Source of the DNA: Methylotenera sp. | GTDB taxonomy: Bacteria > Pseudomonadota > Gammaproteobacteria > Burkholderiales > Methylophilaceae | DNA: 64,000 bases | Direction: 5' to 3' | NCBI GenBank assembly: GCA_013141075.1 | Contig: JABFRQ010000003.1 | Span: forward strand, 222,191 to 286,190 | Shown here: one piece after another, positions 41,224 through 51,008 of the stretch | Numbering within the stretch: position 1 is the first letter of the stretch | How the letters are laid out: each line of letters opens with the position of its first letter | Made by a program: the position numbers and the translations under genes | Notes under the pieces: generated by a model | The model's database searches: none | What the model saw: the letters and a program-made list of their open reading frames with translations, nothing else | Told to the model about the DNA's origin: nothing

Positions 41224-42123
41224 TTAAATCTTCCAAATCGCAAAAACCACCAAAGCAATTAACGAAAATTTAGTGACTTTATACACTGTTTTATTCCAGT
41301 TTTTAAAGCGTCTACGATATTGTCCAATTACCCAGGCAATATAGAAAATTTTGTTGATAAAGCCTGTTTGGTCACCTTCTTCATTTGGCGAACTTGCCGC
41401 ACTTACGACATTTTTCGCCAAAAAGCGGTTTACCGCCTGCGCCCAGCGATATTTCATTGGCCGCTCTACATCACAAAATAAAATAATGCGGTCAACATTC
41501 GTTTTGTTGTATGCCTCATGAATATACGTTTCATCAAACATCACGCATTCGCCATCGCGCCAACTGTATGGCACGCCATCTACATTGATGTAACATTGAT
41601 CATCATTAGGCGTAACTAAGCCCAAATGGTAACGCAACGAGCCACCATAAGGGTCGCGGTGCGGATTTAACTTGGCACCAGGCGGTAACTCGGCAAACAT
41701 GGCGGCTTTGATACTTGGTATGCCATTTAAAATGGCGACAGTTTTAGGACAATAAATGATGGCTGAAGGATGCTGCGCGCTATACCACTTTAGGTAAAAG
41801 CGCTTCCAGCCAGTTTTAAAAAATGAGTTAAAACCAGCGTCGTTATTGTTTTTTGAGGCGGCAATACGTTCTTGCTCACGCATATTAAGCGCTTCTTCAC
41901 GGATGATTTGCCAAGAATCTGTGATGGGTTGCATTTCAGGAAATAGACTTAAAGGCAAATAAGGCGTGGTTGGCACCTTAGAAAACGCGTACATAAATAA
42001 GTTAAAAGGTGCCACAAAGGCCGAGTGGTCAAACATCTGCTTCAAAAATGGATGGCGTACTTTGCCACGAAAATGAATGTATAAAACACCTGACAAAAAA
42101 AGAATAATAAAGAAATATTTCAT
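41224..42123 (-). CDS. lpxO: LpxO-like lipid A hydroxylase (aspartyl/asparaginyl beta-hydroxylase family)
   Basis: Fe(II)/2-oxoglutarate dioxygenase family. The metal-binding HxD is in LNPHRDPYGGSLRYHLGLV, with the distal His in DETYIHEAYN and the 2-oxoglutarate Arg in VDRIILFCDVERP. An N-terminal membrane segment (about 2-20) and a C-terminal hydrophobic helix (about 275-297) bracket the domain, as in LpxO, which 2-hydroxylates lipid A acyl chains. Length 299 residues fits LpxO. The substrate is inferred. Confidence 0.8.
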   Translation of the reverse strand: MKYFFIILFLSGVLYIHFRGKVRHPFLKQMFDHSAFVAPFNLFMYAFSKVPTTPYLPLSLFPEMQPITDSWQIIREEALNMREQERIAASKNNNDAGFNSFFKTGWKRFYLKWYSAQHPSAIIYCPKTVAILNGIPSIKAAMFAELPPGAKLNPHRDPYGGSLRYHLGLVTPNDDQCYINVDGVPYSWRDGECVMFDETYIHEAYNKTNVDRIILFCDVERPMKYRWAQAVNRFLAKNVVSAASSPNEEGDQTGFINKIFYIAWVIGQYRRRFKNWNKTVYKVTKFSLIALVVFAIWKI

Positions 42124-42208
42124 AATAAAAATTCCTAACTACATGATTATTTAAGTTAATTATAGCCCATAACTAAAATTAGGGTATTGGCAATGCACCC
42201 AAAATAAC

Positions 42209-42874
42209 TCACTTAGATAATAACTGCGCCACGTTTTTTAGCACTGTGATTTTGTGTGTTTCACAGTATTCCTGCCAATCTGGCACTTCTGTCCAATCGC
42301 ACAAGAACACAAAATCTAGCCCAGCGCGTGTTGCCGCTTCAAAATCATATTTGGCATCACCCAAAAATATAGCGGGGAAGTGAATATTTCCGTTCGCTTT
42401 TTCGCGCGCTAACACTTCATCCTTGTTATCTGGGCTACCAAATAAGCCGCCATCAAACATGTGGTCAATTTTTCGTTTGACAAATAAGTCACGAATTTCT
42501 TTCTGGTCGCCACCCGACAAAATCATCCAATTAGCATTAGGCGTGGCGGTGCGTAAATCAAACAAACCTTTCGCTAAATTGCATTGCATTAAGCCTACTT
42601 CTAACTCTTGGCTAAAGCCATCTAATAAAGCTTGTACGGCAACCTCTGTAACAGGCTGATTCAACACCTCTCGCAAATACCAATCAAACTTATGATAACG
42701 CGAAATTCCTCCCAACCTAACGTGGTAATCTACCAAGGCTTGCGCTTGGGCATCGGTTGCACCTAGGTTTTTAGCGGTGCGAAAGTAGGCTTCCGTTTTC
42801 ACAACGTTAGAATCAAGCACCACGCCGTCGCAATCGAACACAATGGTTTTATATTTTGTTATGTCAATTTTCAA
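42209..42874 (-). CDS. HAD-family hydrolase
   Basis: A 221-residue phosphatase-like protein. Motif I is IVFDCDGVVLDSN near residue 11, motif II WMILSGG near 118, and the motif III/IV region FLGDAKYDFEAATRAGLDFV near 168. It has the helical cap typical of the beta-phosphoglucomutase/phosphoglycolate phosphatase group. The substrate is unknown. It is separated from eda by a terminator, so it has its own promoter. Confidence 0.85.
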   Translation of the reverse strand: MKIDITKYKTIVFDCDGVVLDSNVVKTEAYFRTAKNLGATDAQAQALVDYHVRLGGISRYHKFDWYLREVLNQPVTEVAVQALLDGFSQELEVGLMQCNLAKGLFDLRTATPNANWMILSGGDQKEIRDLFVKRKIDHMFDGGLFGSPDNKDEVLAREKANGNIHFPAIFLGDAKYDFEAATRAGLDFVFLCDWTEVPDWQEYCETHKITVLKNVAQLLSK

Positions 42875-42934
42875 GCGGCATTCCTAAAATTCAAACGTTT
42901 TATTCAAACACAAAGTCAATAAAGCAAAATCAAT

Positions 42935-42967
42935 AAAAAAGGGCTAGGCAATCGCCCAGCCCTTTTT
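42935..42967. terminator. Bidirectional terminator between eda and the HAD gene
   Basis: Stem GGGCTAGGC / GCCCAGCCC (one mismatch), A-run on the left and T-run on the right, so it works for the minus-strand eda transcript. Confidence 0.8.
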
Positions 42968-42998
42968 ACTTACTACAAAGTCAACTAAGCGGATCGGC

Positions 42999-43625
42999 TT
43001 ATGCCGCTTTAATTGCGCTCGCTTCTTTTGCTAACTTAGTAATATGCGCCCAGTCTTTGCGTGCTACTGCATCAGCTGGTGTGAGCCATGTGCCGCCACA
43101 AACCACTACGTTTGGTAAGCTTAAAAATTGTGGTGCAGATTCAACCGTTACGCCACCAGTCGGGCAAAATTTCACATCACCAAACGGGCCCGCAAAACCT
43201 TTAAGTAAGTTAATGCCGCCCACTGCCACCGCTGGAAAAAGCTTTAAAAAGTAATAATCATCGGCGTTCGCCATCATAATTTCACTACCAGTAGAAATGC
43301 CTGGCAATAATGGCAAACCAATTTTACGAGCAAATTGCCCTAATTCTGAAGTGTAGCCTGGGCTCACAGCAAATTTACAGCCTGCATCTAATGATGCTTG
43401 CGCGTCTTTTAAATTACGCACCGTGCCGCTACCCATAATCGCATCTGGCACATGCTTGGCAATTTGTTCCATTGCTTGCAACGCACATGAAGAACGTAAA
43501 GTCACTTCCAACACGCGAATACCGCCTGCGAGTAAAGCTTCTGCCATAGGCACAGCATCCTCTACATTGTTGATGACGATAACTGGGATAACTGGGCCGT
43601 AATTGGCTAAATCTAATGTGTTCAT
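42999..43625 (-). CDS. eda: KDPG/KHG aldolase
   Basis: Splits 2-keto-3-deoxy-6-phosphogluconate into pyruvate and glyceraldehyde 3-phosphate, the second Entner-Doudoroff step. The catalytic Glu is in VLEVTLRSS, GSGTVRN follows, and the Schiff-base Lys is in YYFLKLFPAVAVGG. The length of 208 residues is normal. It lies downstream of edd, 227 bases away. In RuMP-pathway methylotrophs the Edd/Eda route also cleaves hexulose-derived 6-phosphogluconate, which fits the proposed host. Confidence 0.96.
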   Translation of the reverse strand: MNTLDLANYGPVIPVIVINNVEDAVPMAEALLAGGIRVLEVTLRSSCALQAMEQIAKHVPDAIMGSGTVRNLKDAQASLDAGCKFAVSPGYTSELGQFARKIGLPLLPGISTGSEIMMANADDYYFLKLFPAVAVGGINLLKGFAGPFGDVKFCPTGGVTVESAPQFLSLPNVVVCGGTWLTPADAVARKDWAHITKLAKEASAIKAA

Positions 43626-43684
43626 GGTTCTTTTACCTGTAATTAAAAATTGTTATCTAATAAATACTAAACATAAATCCAAAA

Positions 43685-43737
43685 TGGATTCCCGCACTTT
43701 TTGGTTTTTTACGAAAGCAAAAATCGGGAATGACGGG
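43685..43737. repeat. REP palindrome between edd and eda
   Basis: Inverted pair GGATTCCCGCA / TCGGGAATGACG with a long T-rich centre. Same family as 56555, 59859 and the window end. Confidence 0.6.
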
Positions 43738-43757
43738 GTCAATAAAGTGTCGAGTAA

Positions 43758-43852
43758 ACTTTGATAATCAGCCGAGAACTAGGCGCGCGAACGCAGACAG
43801 TATGCTAGTACAGCAAGTGAGCGCAACGACGTTATCGGTTGATTTGCAAAGT
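43758..43852 (-). repeat. Stop-codon-adjacent long hairpin repeat, copy 2 (after edd)
   Basis: On the minus strand it starts at the base after the edd stop. Arms ACTTTGCAAATCAACCG and CGGCTGATTATCAAAGT pair imperfectly. The interior has GTTGCGCTCACTTGCTGTAC and CTGCGTTCGCGCGCCTAG, as after ychF. Confidence 0.8.
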
Positions 43853-45667
43853 TTATAACCAAGTGACGGCGCCTTCTTCGGCTGATAGCACATTCCTGCG
43901 CATCCCACCAAACAACTCACGCCCAAAGCCATGGGCATTTGCGCTACGTTTTGCGTCTGTCAGCACTTCTACTTCACGTTCTGCCCACTCGTCTTCATCT
44001 ACCAGCACGTTGACCATGCCAACCGTTGCGTTTAAGCGAACAATATCGCCTGTGCGAATTTTGGCAATTGCCCCACCTGCTGAAGCTTCTGGCGTCATGT
44101 GTATAGCTGCTGGAATCTTACCTGACGCGCCACTCATGCGACCATCGGTGACAATGGCCACCATAAAACCTTTGTTTTGCAGCACTGCTAATGGCGGTGT
44201 GAGTTTATGTAACTCTGGCATACCATTGGCTTTAGGGCCTTGAAAACGCACCACTGCAATAAAGTCTTTTTCTAGCTCGCCACGGTCAAACGCGGCTAAT
44301 AATTCTTCTTGTGCATCAAACACAATGGCTGGCGCTTCAATAATATGGCGGTCTTCAGGCACGGCTGAAATTTTAATCACGCTACGGCCTAGGTTACCTT
44401 TAAGCAAGCGCAAACCACCAGTTTCGCTGAATGGATGCTCTACTGTGCGCACAATCGTTTCATCGCCACTTTCTTCAGGAAAGGCTTTCCACACTAACTT
44501 GCCGTCTTCTTTTACTGGTTTTTTGCCAAAATCATGCAAGCCGCCTTTTGTAACCGTGAACACATCAGGGTACATATAACCGCCCTCAATCAGTTCGCGA
44601 ATCACAAAGCCTGGGCCGCCAGCATTTTGAAATTCATTCACATCAGCCTTGCCATTTGGGTAAACGCTCGCCAATAGCGGTGTAGTTTTTGCAAGGTGAT
44701 AAAAATCTGTCCAATCAATAACAATACCCGCCGCACGCGCAACTGCCACCCAATGAATCAAGTGATTAGTTGAGCCGCCAGTCGCTAACAAAGCCACCAT
44801 CGCGTTCACAATCACGTGCTCATCAACTAAGCGACCAATTGGCGTGAAGTTTTGTGGTTTCGTCATATCTAATACCAATTTAACCGCTTCACGGGTTAAA
44901 TCTTCGCGCATGCCATCTGCGGGGTGAATAAACGCCGCGCCTGGCACATGCAAGCCCATGGCTTCTAGCAACATTTGGTTACTGTTGGCAGTGCCATAGA
45001 ATGTACACGTACCCGCGCCGTGGTAAGCGGCGGATTCTGAAGCTAACAACTCTGGGCGACCCACCAAGCCTTGCGCATATTTTTCACGCACCTTTGATTT
45101 TGAAGTGTTATCTAAACCCGTACTCATTGGCCCCGCTGGCACAAAAATGCAAGGCAAATGACCAAACTTAAGTGCGCCGATTAACAGCCCTGGTACGATT
45201 TTATCGCACACGCCAAGCAACATAGCCGCGTCAAACACATCATGCGAAAGCGCAATCGCTGTACTCATAGCAATCACATCGCGACTGAATAAAGACATTT
45301 CCATGCCAGGCTCGCCCTGCGTAATGCCATCGCACATAGCTGGCACGCCGCCTGCCACTTGCACGGTAGCGCCGTACTTACGCGCTTCATCACGAATAAT
45401 TTCAGGGTAATTCACATATGGCTGATGCGCAGAAAGCATCTCGTTATATGCGGTAACAATGCCGATATTTGGCGCTTTTTCAGCTACCACACGCAATTTA
45501 TCATTCGCTGGCATGGCTGCGAAAGCATGCGCAACATTGGCACAACCTAAGCGTTCAGCTCCGCGCTGACGATTGGCAATTTCATCTAACCGATGTAAAT
45601 ACGCCGTACGCGTTGGACGGCTAACCTCAATGATACGTTCGGTGACTTCTATATGGGATTGCTTCAT
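43853..45667 (-). CDS. edd: Phosphogluconate dehydratase
   Basis: Dehydrates 6-phosphogluconate to KDPG with an iron-sulfur cluster. IlvD/Edd-family marks are LLGVCDKIVPGLLIGAL near 155, CTFYGTANSNQML near 220, and DGRMSGASGKIPAAIH near 525. The ATG at 45667 gives 604 residues, as in E. coli (603); a TTG six codons upstream is rejected. It pairs with eda. A 95-base hairpin repeat abuts the stop codon. Confidence 0.96.
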   Translation of the reverse strand: MKQSHIEVTERIIEVSRPTRTAYLHRLDEIANRQRGAERLGCANVAHAFAAMPANDKLRVVAEKAPNIGIVTAYNEMLSAHQPYVNYPEIIRDEARKYGATVQVAGGVPAMCDGITQGEPGMEMSLFSRDVIAMSTAIALSHDVFDAAMLLGVCDKIVPGLLIGALKFGHLPCIFVPAGPMSTGLDNTSKSKVREKYAQGLVGRPELLASESAAYHGAGTCTFYGTANSNQMLLEAMGLHVPGAAFIHPADGMREDLTREAVKLVLDMTKPQNFTPIGRLVDEHVIVNAMVALLATGGSTNHLIHWVAVARAAGIVIDWTDFYHLAKTTPLLASVYPNGKADVNEFQNAGGPGFVIRELIEGGYMYPDVFTVTKGGLHDFGKKPVKEDGKLVWKAFPEESGDETIVRTVEHPFSETGGLRLLKGNLGRSVIKISAVPEDRHIIEAPAIVFDAQEELLAAFDRGELEKDFIAVVRFQGPKANGMPELHKLTPPLAVLQNKGFMVAIVTDGRMSGASGKIPAAIHMTPEASAGGAIAKIRTGDIVRLNATVGMVNVLVDEDEWAEREVEVLTDAKRSANAHGFGRELFGGMRRNVLSAEEGAVTWL

Positions 45668-45882
45668 TTTATATAAGACCTGCAAGAATTATCGACTGCC
45701 TCAATTATCGCCAATTGAGGCCTACCAGTCAAACGAATGATGGCTTACTTGCGGCCAACTTGTAATACAATTGACCTATGTCATACATGTAGCTCAACAA
45801 AATTATTTAACTTTACAACATTAAGCACCTTACAAAATATAATTACGCCCTAATTACAAAGGGCAAATCCAACTCTAAATAC

Positions 45883-46779
45883 ATGCAAAAACCCATTACT
45901 TTTTTAAAACAAGCGTTCAGTATTACTGCAATCAATTGCGTAAAATTGCTACGATTTTTACCCCTGCCAATGATTCACATACTTGGTGCAATAGCTGGCG
46001 TCTTATATTTTTTGTTTAACTACAAGCATCGCATGCTCACCAAAAACAATCTCGCACAAAGTGGCTTGGTTAGCACAGCATGGGCAATGCAAAAGCTGGT
46101 TTTTAAAAATGCAATTGAAAGCAGCAAAGTCGCATTTGAAACCTTTGCAATATGGTTTAAGCCGCAACAAAATGTATTGGCTTGGGTAAAAGAGATTAAT
46201 GGCTGGGAGCATATTGAGGCGGGGTTACAGGCAGGCAAGGGTATTATTTTCTTAACGCCGCACTTGGGGTGTTATGAAATTACCTCGCTGTATTACGGCG
46301 CACGTTACCCGATGGCGGTACTATATCGTCCGCCGCGCCAGGCTTGGTTATTACCGCTAATTCACGATGGAAGAGCGCGTGGCAAAATCACGCTTGCGCC
46401 TGCCAACGCGCAAGGCGTAAAGCAATTGCTACAAGCGCTGAAACGCGGCGAGGCGATTGGGATTTTGCCTGACCAAGCACCGCTCGAAGGTGAGGGTGAA
46501 TGGGCGCCATTTTTTGGGCGCCCTGCTTATACCATGACGCTTGCTTCAAAATTAGCAGAAAGAACTGGTGCGCAAGTGCTCATGGCGTTTGGTGAGCGCT
46601 TGCCTTATGGACGCGGCTATCACATTCACATTCGCCCTATTGTTGCTGGTGGCATTAACACGCCAGCCTTATTGAATGCGGAAATTGAACGCACGATTGC
46701 ACAGTGTCCATCACAATATTTATGGATGTACGATCGTTATAAAGTGCGGAATCAAGCACCACCTCCAGCACCCGCATAG
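45883..46779 (+). CDS. Lipid A biosynthesis acyltransferase, LpxL/HtrB type
   Basis: A 298-residue membrane-associated acyltransferase that adds secondary acyl chains to lipid A. The N-terminal hydrophobic segment (about 25-45) is followed by the HxxxxE catalytic motif in TPHLGCYEITSLYY near 127 and the phosphate-binding GILPDQAPLEGEGEWAPFFG near 205. Which chain it transfers is not clear. It is divergent from edd. grpE lies 137 bases downstream with its own heat-shock-type promoter. Confidence 0.9.
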   Translation: MQKPITFLKQAFSITAINCVKLLRFLPLPMIHILGAIAGVLYFLFNYKHRMLTKNNLAQSGLVSTAWAMQKLVFKNAIESSKVAFETFAIWFKPQQNVLAWVKEINGWEHIEAGLQAGKGIIFLTPHLGCYEITSLYYGARYPMAVLYRPPRQAWLLPLIHDGRARGKITLAPANAQGVKQLLQALKRGEAIGILPDQAPLEGEGEWAPFFGRPAYTMTLASKLAERTGAQVLMAFGERLPYGRGYHIHIRPIVAGGINTPALLNAEIERTIAQCPSQYLWMYDRYKVRNQAPPPAPA

Positions 46780-46841
46780 AATAAGGCTCGCAGGCATGCT
46801 ATATAAATAGCCATATCAAAGAAATTATTTTTAATTTCTGG

Positions 46842-46867
46842 CTTGAGATTTCACAAGCCGCCTCCAT
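46842..46867 (+). promoter_or_regulatory. Heat-shock (sigma-32 type) promoter of grpE
   Basis: CTTGAG (46842-46847), 13-base spacer, CCTCCAT (46861-46867); consensus CTTGAA-N12-14-CCCCAT. It lies 50 bases ahead of the grpE start. Confidence 0.55.
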
Positions 46868-46916
46868 TTAGTAAATTATAGTTTGAATAATACAGTTAAA
46901 TAATTAGGAATTCTTC

Positions 46917-47429
46917 ATGACTGAAAACACACAAGATACACAAAACGACAACGCACAAGTTGAAGAAAATGCGCCAGCTGATTCGCCAGAAGCACGTATT
47001 GCAGCGCTAGAAATACAACTTGCTGAAGCACAAGCCGCTGTTTTATATGTAAAAGCCGATGGCGAAAACATTCGCCGTCGCGCGATGGACGACATTGATA
47101 AAGCGCGTAAATTTGCCCTAGAAAAATTCTCAAATGAATTATTAGCAGTAAAAGATAGTTTAGACGCTGCCTTGCTAATTGAAGCCACTGATGTGCAAAG
47201 CTATAAAGATGGCGTGCAAATTACGACTAATCAACTTACTTCAGTGTTTGATAAGTTCAATATTGCTGAAATCAACCCACTGGGTGAAAAGTTTGACCCT
47301 AACAAACATCAAGCAATTAGCATGTTAGAAAATAGCGGCGAGCCAAACACCGTGACGCAAGTATTGCAAAAAGGCTACACATTGAATGACCGCGTATTGC
47401 GCCCTGCTTTGGTGATGGTGGCTAAATAG
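46917..47429 (+). CDS. grpE: Nucleotide exchange factor GrpE
   Basis: Releases ADP from DnaK. The first ~35 residues are acidic and unstructured, a coiled-coil helix pair follows (about 35-110, [20 protein letters not shown]), and the C-terminal beta domain contains [17 protein letters not shown] and ends [11 protein letters not shown]. The length of 170 residues is normal. Gene order grpE-dnaK-dnaJ is conserved. Confidence 0.96.
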   Translation: MTENTQDTQNDNAQVEENAPADSPEARIAALEIQLAEAQAAVLYVKADGENIRRRAMDDIDKARKFALEKFSNELLAVKDSLDAALLIEATDVQSYKDGVQITTNQLTSVFDKFNIAEINPLGEKFDPNKHQAISMLENSGEPNTVTQVLQKGYTLNDRVLRPALVMVAK

Positions 47430-47464
47430 TAAAGCAGTAAAATAACTAAATATAGTGCTTCGCA

Positions 47465-47490
47465 CTTGAAAAACTAAAAACCAGCCTCAT
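47465..47490 (+). promoter_or_regulatory. Heat-shock-type promoter of dnaK
   Basis: CTTGAA (47465-47470), 14-base spacer, CCTCAT (47485-47490), 50 bases ahead of the dnaK ATG. Confidence 0.45.
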
Positions 47491-47540
47491 AGTAAGGCTA
47501 TAGCAGCACAAACGAACAACGAACTAAAGGAAATTTAAAA

Positions 47541-49466
47541 ATGGGTAAAATTATTGGTATTGACTTAGGTACAACAAACTCTTGCGTAGCCGTAATGGAA
47601 GGCGGCAAACCACGTGTGATTGAAAACTCTGAAGGTACGCGCACTACGCCTTCTATTATCGCGTATCAAGAAGATGGCGAGATTTTAGCGGGCGCGCCTG
47701 CTAAACGCCAAGCGGTGACGAACCCGAAAAACACGCTTTACGCAGTTAAGCGTTTAATCGGCCGCCGTTTTGATGAAAAAGAAGTACAAAAAGACATTGG
47801 CTTAATGCCTTACACCATTGCAAAAGCCGATAACGGCGATGCATGGGTTGAAGTACGTGGCGTGAAAATGGCGCCACCACAAATTTCAGCTGAAGTTTTA
47901 CGCAAAATGAAAAAAACCGCTGAAGATTATTTGGGTGAAGAAGTGACTGAAGCGGTAATTACCGTGCCAGCTTATTTTAACGATAGCCAACGTCAAGCCA
48001 CTAAAGACGCAGGCCGTATTGCTGGTTTAGATGTTAAACGTATCATCAACGAGCCTACCGCAGCAGCTTTGGCCTTTGGTTTAGATAAACAAGAAGGCGA
48101 CCGTAAAATTGCAGTGTACGACTTAGGTGGCGGCACGTTTGACGTTTCTATCATTGAAATTTCAAGCATTGATGGCGAACATCAATTTGAAGTACTTTCA
48201 ACCAACGGCGACACTTTCTTGGGTGGTGAAGACTTTGATAACCGTTTAATCGACTTTTTAGCGGATGAGTTCAAAAAAGACAACAACGGCCTAGATTTAC
48301 GTAAAGATTTATTAGCTAAACAGCGATTAAAAGAAGCGGCTGAAAAAGCAAAAATTGAGCTTTCTGGCGCAACGCAAACTGAAGTGAACTTGCCATACAT
48401 CACAGCAGATGCCACAGGCCCAAAACACTTGGTGGTAAAAATCACACGTGCAAAATTAGAAAGCCTAGTAGAAGATTTAATTGAGCGCACCATGGCACCT
48501 TGTCGCACGGCGATTGCGGATGCTGGCGTTAAAATTGAAGATATTACTGACGTGATTTTGGTCGGCGGTCAAAGCCGCATGCCAAAAGTGCAAGAAAAAG
48601 TAAAAGAAATCTTTGGCAAAGAGCCACGTAAAGACGTAAACCCTGATGAAGCCGTAGCTGTAGGCGCTGCAATTCAAGGTGGCGTGTTAAAAGGTGATGT
48701 TAAAGATGTGTTGTTGCTTGATGTAACGCCATTAAGCTTAGGTATTGAAACACTTGGCGGCGTGATGACTAAAGTGATTAAGAAAAACACTACGATTCCT
48801 ACCAAGGCATCGCAAACTTTCTCAACCGCTGACGACAACCAAAACGCTGTGACGATTCAAGTATTGCAAGGTGAGCGCGAAAAAGCTGCAGCGAATAAAT
48901 CACTTGGTCAATTCAACTTGAGTGATATTCCACCAGCACCACGTGGTATGCCGCAAATTGAAGTGACTTTTGACATTGATGCTAACGGCATTTTGCATGT
49001 TTCAGCAAAAGATAAAGCGACTGGTAAAGAAAATAAAATTACCATTAAAGCGAATAGTGGCTTGAGTGAGGCTGAAATTCAGCAAATGGAAGAAGATGCC
49101 ATTAAATATGCCGATGAAGACAAAAAATATCGCGAATTAGTCGATGCGCGTAATGCGGCAGATGGCATGGTGCATAGTGTAAAAAAATCAATGACTGAGC
49201 ATGGCGATAAACTTGATGCAGCTGAAAAAGCGGCTATTGAAACCGCCATTAAAGATGTTGAAGATGTACTGCAATCTGACGATAAAGACGCGATTGAAAC
49301 AAAAACCGCTGCTTTGACTGAAGCCTCACAAAAATTGGGCGAAAAAGTGTATGCGGCAGAACAAGCTGAAGCTAATACGCAAAGTGCTCAACCAAGCCAA
49401 GAAGGCGAAAAAACGGTAGATGGCGATGTGGTAGATGCTGAGTTTGAAGAAGTGAAAAAAGACTAA
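47541..49466 (+). CDS. dnaK: Molecular chaperone DnaK (Hsp70)
   Basis: ATP-driven chaperone. The N-terminal ATPase domain starts [20 protein letters not shown] and has [13 protein letters not shown] near 195 and [11 protein letters not shown] near 340. The substrate-binding domain begins after the linker [19 protein letters not shown] near 390. A Gln/Ser/Ala-rich lid end and the acidic EEVKKD tail follow. The length of 641 residues is normal. A heat-shock-type promoter precedes it, and an 11-bp hairpin lies before dnaJ. Confidence 0.98.
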   Translation: MGKIIGIDLGTTNSCVAVMEGGKPRVIENSEGTRTTPSIIAYQEDGEILAGAPAKRQAVTNPKNTLYAVKRLIGRRFDEKEVQKDIGLMPYTIAKADNGDAWVEVRGVKMAPPQISAEVLRKMKKTAEDYLGEEVTEAVITVPAYFNDSQRQATKDAGRIAGLDVKRIINEPTAAALAFGLDKQEGDRKIAVYDLGGGTFDVSIIEISSIDGEHQFEVLSTNGDTFLGGEDFDNRLIDFLADEFKKDNNGLDLRKDLLAKQRLKEAAEKAKIELSGATQTEVNLPYITADATGPKHLVVKITRAKLESLVEDLIERTMAPCRTAIADAGVKIEDITDVILVGGQSRMPKVQEKVKEIFGKEPRKDVNPDEAVAVGAAIQGGVLKGDVKDVLLLDVTPLSLGIETLGGVMTKVIKKNTTIPTKASQTFSTADDNQNAVTIQVLQGEREKAAANKSLGQFNLSDIPPAPRGMPQIEVTFDIDANGILHVSAKDKATGKENKITIKANSGLSEAEIQQMEEDAIKYADEDKKYRELVDARNAADGMVHSVKKSMTEHGDKLDAAEKAAIETAIKDVEDVLQSDDKDAIETKTAALTEASQKLGEKVYAAEQAEANTQSAQPSQEGEKTVDGDVVDAEFEEVKKD

Positions 49467-49492
49467 AAACTGCTCGTAACGGTTAGCCATCA

Positions 49493-49527
49493 GTCGTTAG
49501 CACTATTATTAGGTGCTAACGACTTTT
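49493..49527 (+). terminator. Hairpin between dnaK and dnaJ
   Basis: Perfect 11-bp stem GTCGTTAGCAC / GTGCTAACGAC with 9-base loop, then TTTT. It may partly stop transcription or set the 3' end of dnaK mRNA. Its half-sites resemble CIRCE but the spacing (9 instead of 13 between TTAGCAC and GTGCTAA) is wrong. Confidence 0.5.
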
Positions 49528-49566
49528 GCGCTAATAACTACCACTATTAACTAACGACTAAAATAT

Positions 49567-50688
49567 ATGGCTACCAAAAGAGATTATTACGAAGTTCTAG
49601 GTCTGAATAAAGACGCAACGGACGAAGAAATTAAAAAATCTTATCGCAAATTAGCGATGAAATATCACCCAGACCGCAACCCAGACAACCCAAAGGCAGA
49701 AGAGCAATTTAAAGAGGCGAAAGAAGCCTATGAAATGCTCAGTGACGACCAAAAACGTGGCGCATATGACCAATATGGCCATGCTGGTGTTGAGCAAGGT
49801 GCTGGCGCGGGCGGCTTTGGTGGCGCGGGTTTTGGTGATGCCTTTGGCGATATTTTTGGCGATATTTTTGGTGGTGGTCGCGCTGGTGGGCAGCGCAATA
49901 ATGTGTATCGCGGCGCAGATTTACGCTACAACATGGAAATTAGCTTAGAAGACGCCGCTAAAGGTACGGAAACTAAAATTCGCATCCCCGTGCAATCTGC
50001 TTGCGAAACCTGCAAAGGCTCTGGCGCACGCCCTGGCACACAACCCGTCACCTGCACTACCTGTGGCGGGCATGGCCAAGTACGTATGCAGCAAGGCTTT
50101 TTTTCGGTGCAACAAACCTGCCCAAAATGCCACGGTAACGGCAAAATGGTCAAAGAGCCTTGCCCAACTTGTAGCGGCGCTGGTCGTACTAAGCAAAACA
50201 AAACCCTTTCAGTTAAAATTCCAGCAGGCGTGGATGAAGGCGATAGAATTCGCTTAAGTGGCGAAGGTGAAGCTGGCGTCAATGGTGGGCCAACGGGCGA
50301 TTTATACGTGGTGATTCACCTAAAAGAGCACAATATTTTCCAGCGTGAAGGCGGTAATTTACATTGCGAAATGCCCATTAGCTTTAGCACTGCGGCGCTG
50401 GGCGGCGAAATTGAAGTACCCACTTTAGGCGGCTCGGCTAAAATGAAAATACCTGCCGAAACCCAAACTGGCGGCGTTTTCAGGCTACGTGGCAAGGGCA
50501 TTAAACCGCTGCGCCAATCAGAAACAGGCGATTTAATGGTGCATGTAGTAGTTGAAACGCCAGTAAAACTCACCGAAAAACAAAAAGAATTGCTACGTGA
50601 ATTTGAAACCAGTACGCAGGCGGATTCTGGCAAACACAGCCCAAAAAATAAAAGCTGGGTAGATAAAGCTAAAGACTTTTTTGGCTAA
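49567..50688 (+). CDS. dnaJ: Chaperone protein DnaJ (Hsp40)
   Basis: Co-chaperone that stimulates DnaK ATPase. The J domain (about 1-70) has HPD in [14 protein letters not shown] Gly/Phe-rich region follows (about 75-115). The zinc-binding region has four CxxCxGxG motifs: [24 protein letters not shown] and CPTCSGAG. The length of 373 residues is normal. A strong terminator at 50731 closes the operon. Confidence 0.97.
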   Translation: MATKRDYYEVLGLNKDATDEEIKKSYRKLAMKYHPDRNPDNPKAEEQFKEAKEAYEMLSDDQKRGAYDQYGHAGVEQGAGAGGFGGAGFGDAFGDIFGDIFGGGRAGGQRNNVYRGADLRYNMEISLEDAAKGTETKIRIPVQSACETCKGSGARPGTQPVTCTTCGGHGQVRMQQGFFSVQQTCPKCHGNGKMVKEPCPTCSGAGRTKQNKTLSVKIPAGVDEGDRIRLSGEGEAGVNGGPTGDLYVVIHLKEHNIFQREGGNLHCEMPISFSTAALGGEIEVPTLGGSAKMKIPAETQTGGVFRLRGKGIKPLRQSETGDLMVHVVVETPVKLTEKQKELLREFETSTQADSGKHSPKNKSWVDKAKDFFG

Positions 50689-50730
50689 ATTCATAGCGCT
50701 TAAATAATGCAAATACGGCTTTAGTAAGCA

Positions 50731-50773
50731 CGCCCTGCAAGCCATATAAATAAAGGCTTGCAGGGCGTTTTTT
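50731..50773 (+). terminator. Intrinsic terminator of the grpE-dnaK-dnaJ region
   Basis: Perfect 13-bp stem CGCCCTGCAAGCC / GGCTTGCAGGGCG, loop ATATAAATAAA, then TTTTTT. Within the 320-base gap 50689-51008, which also holds a REP palindrome and the promoter side of the next gene; no gene is seen there. Confidence 0.93.
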
Positions 50774-50801
50774 AATTGTAGTAACGGTAAAAAATATCGT
50801 G

Positions 50802-50868
50802 GTCATTGCGAGCATAGCGCGGCAATCTGCGATGCTATTTCAGATTGCCACGCTATGCTCGCAATGAC
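50802..50868. repeat. REP palindrome after dnaJ
   Basis: GTCATTGCGAGCATAGCG and complement, 28-base arms with one indel, 11-base centre. Same family as 2219-2281. Confidence 0.85.
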
Positions 50869-51008
50869 GATTGTTAATATCGCATAAAATGACAATCGCC
50901 AATTAAACAACTCATTACATCACCTTACATTTCAGTTACCCGCAGGTCATTAAACTGCAATACATCTTTGTTAAAGTGTCATTTCTTTCAACAAAGGAGT
51001 AATAAACA

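Noticed and set aside
49499..49519. CIRCE operator between dnaK and dnaJ
   Set aside because: TTAGCAC and GTGCTAA are present but the spacing is 9 instead of 13 and the inner TC/GA bases are missing.
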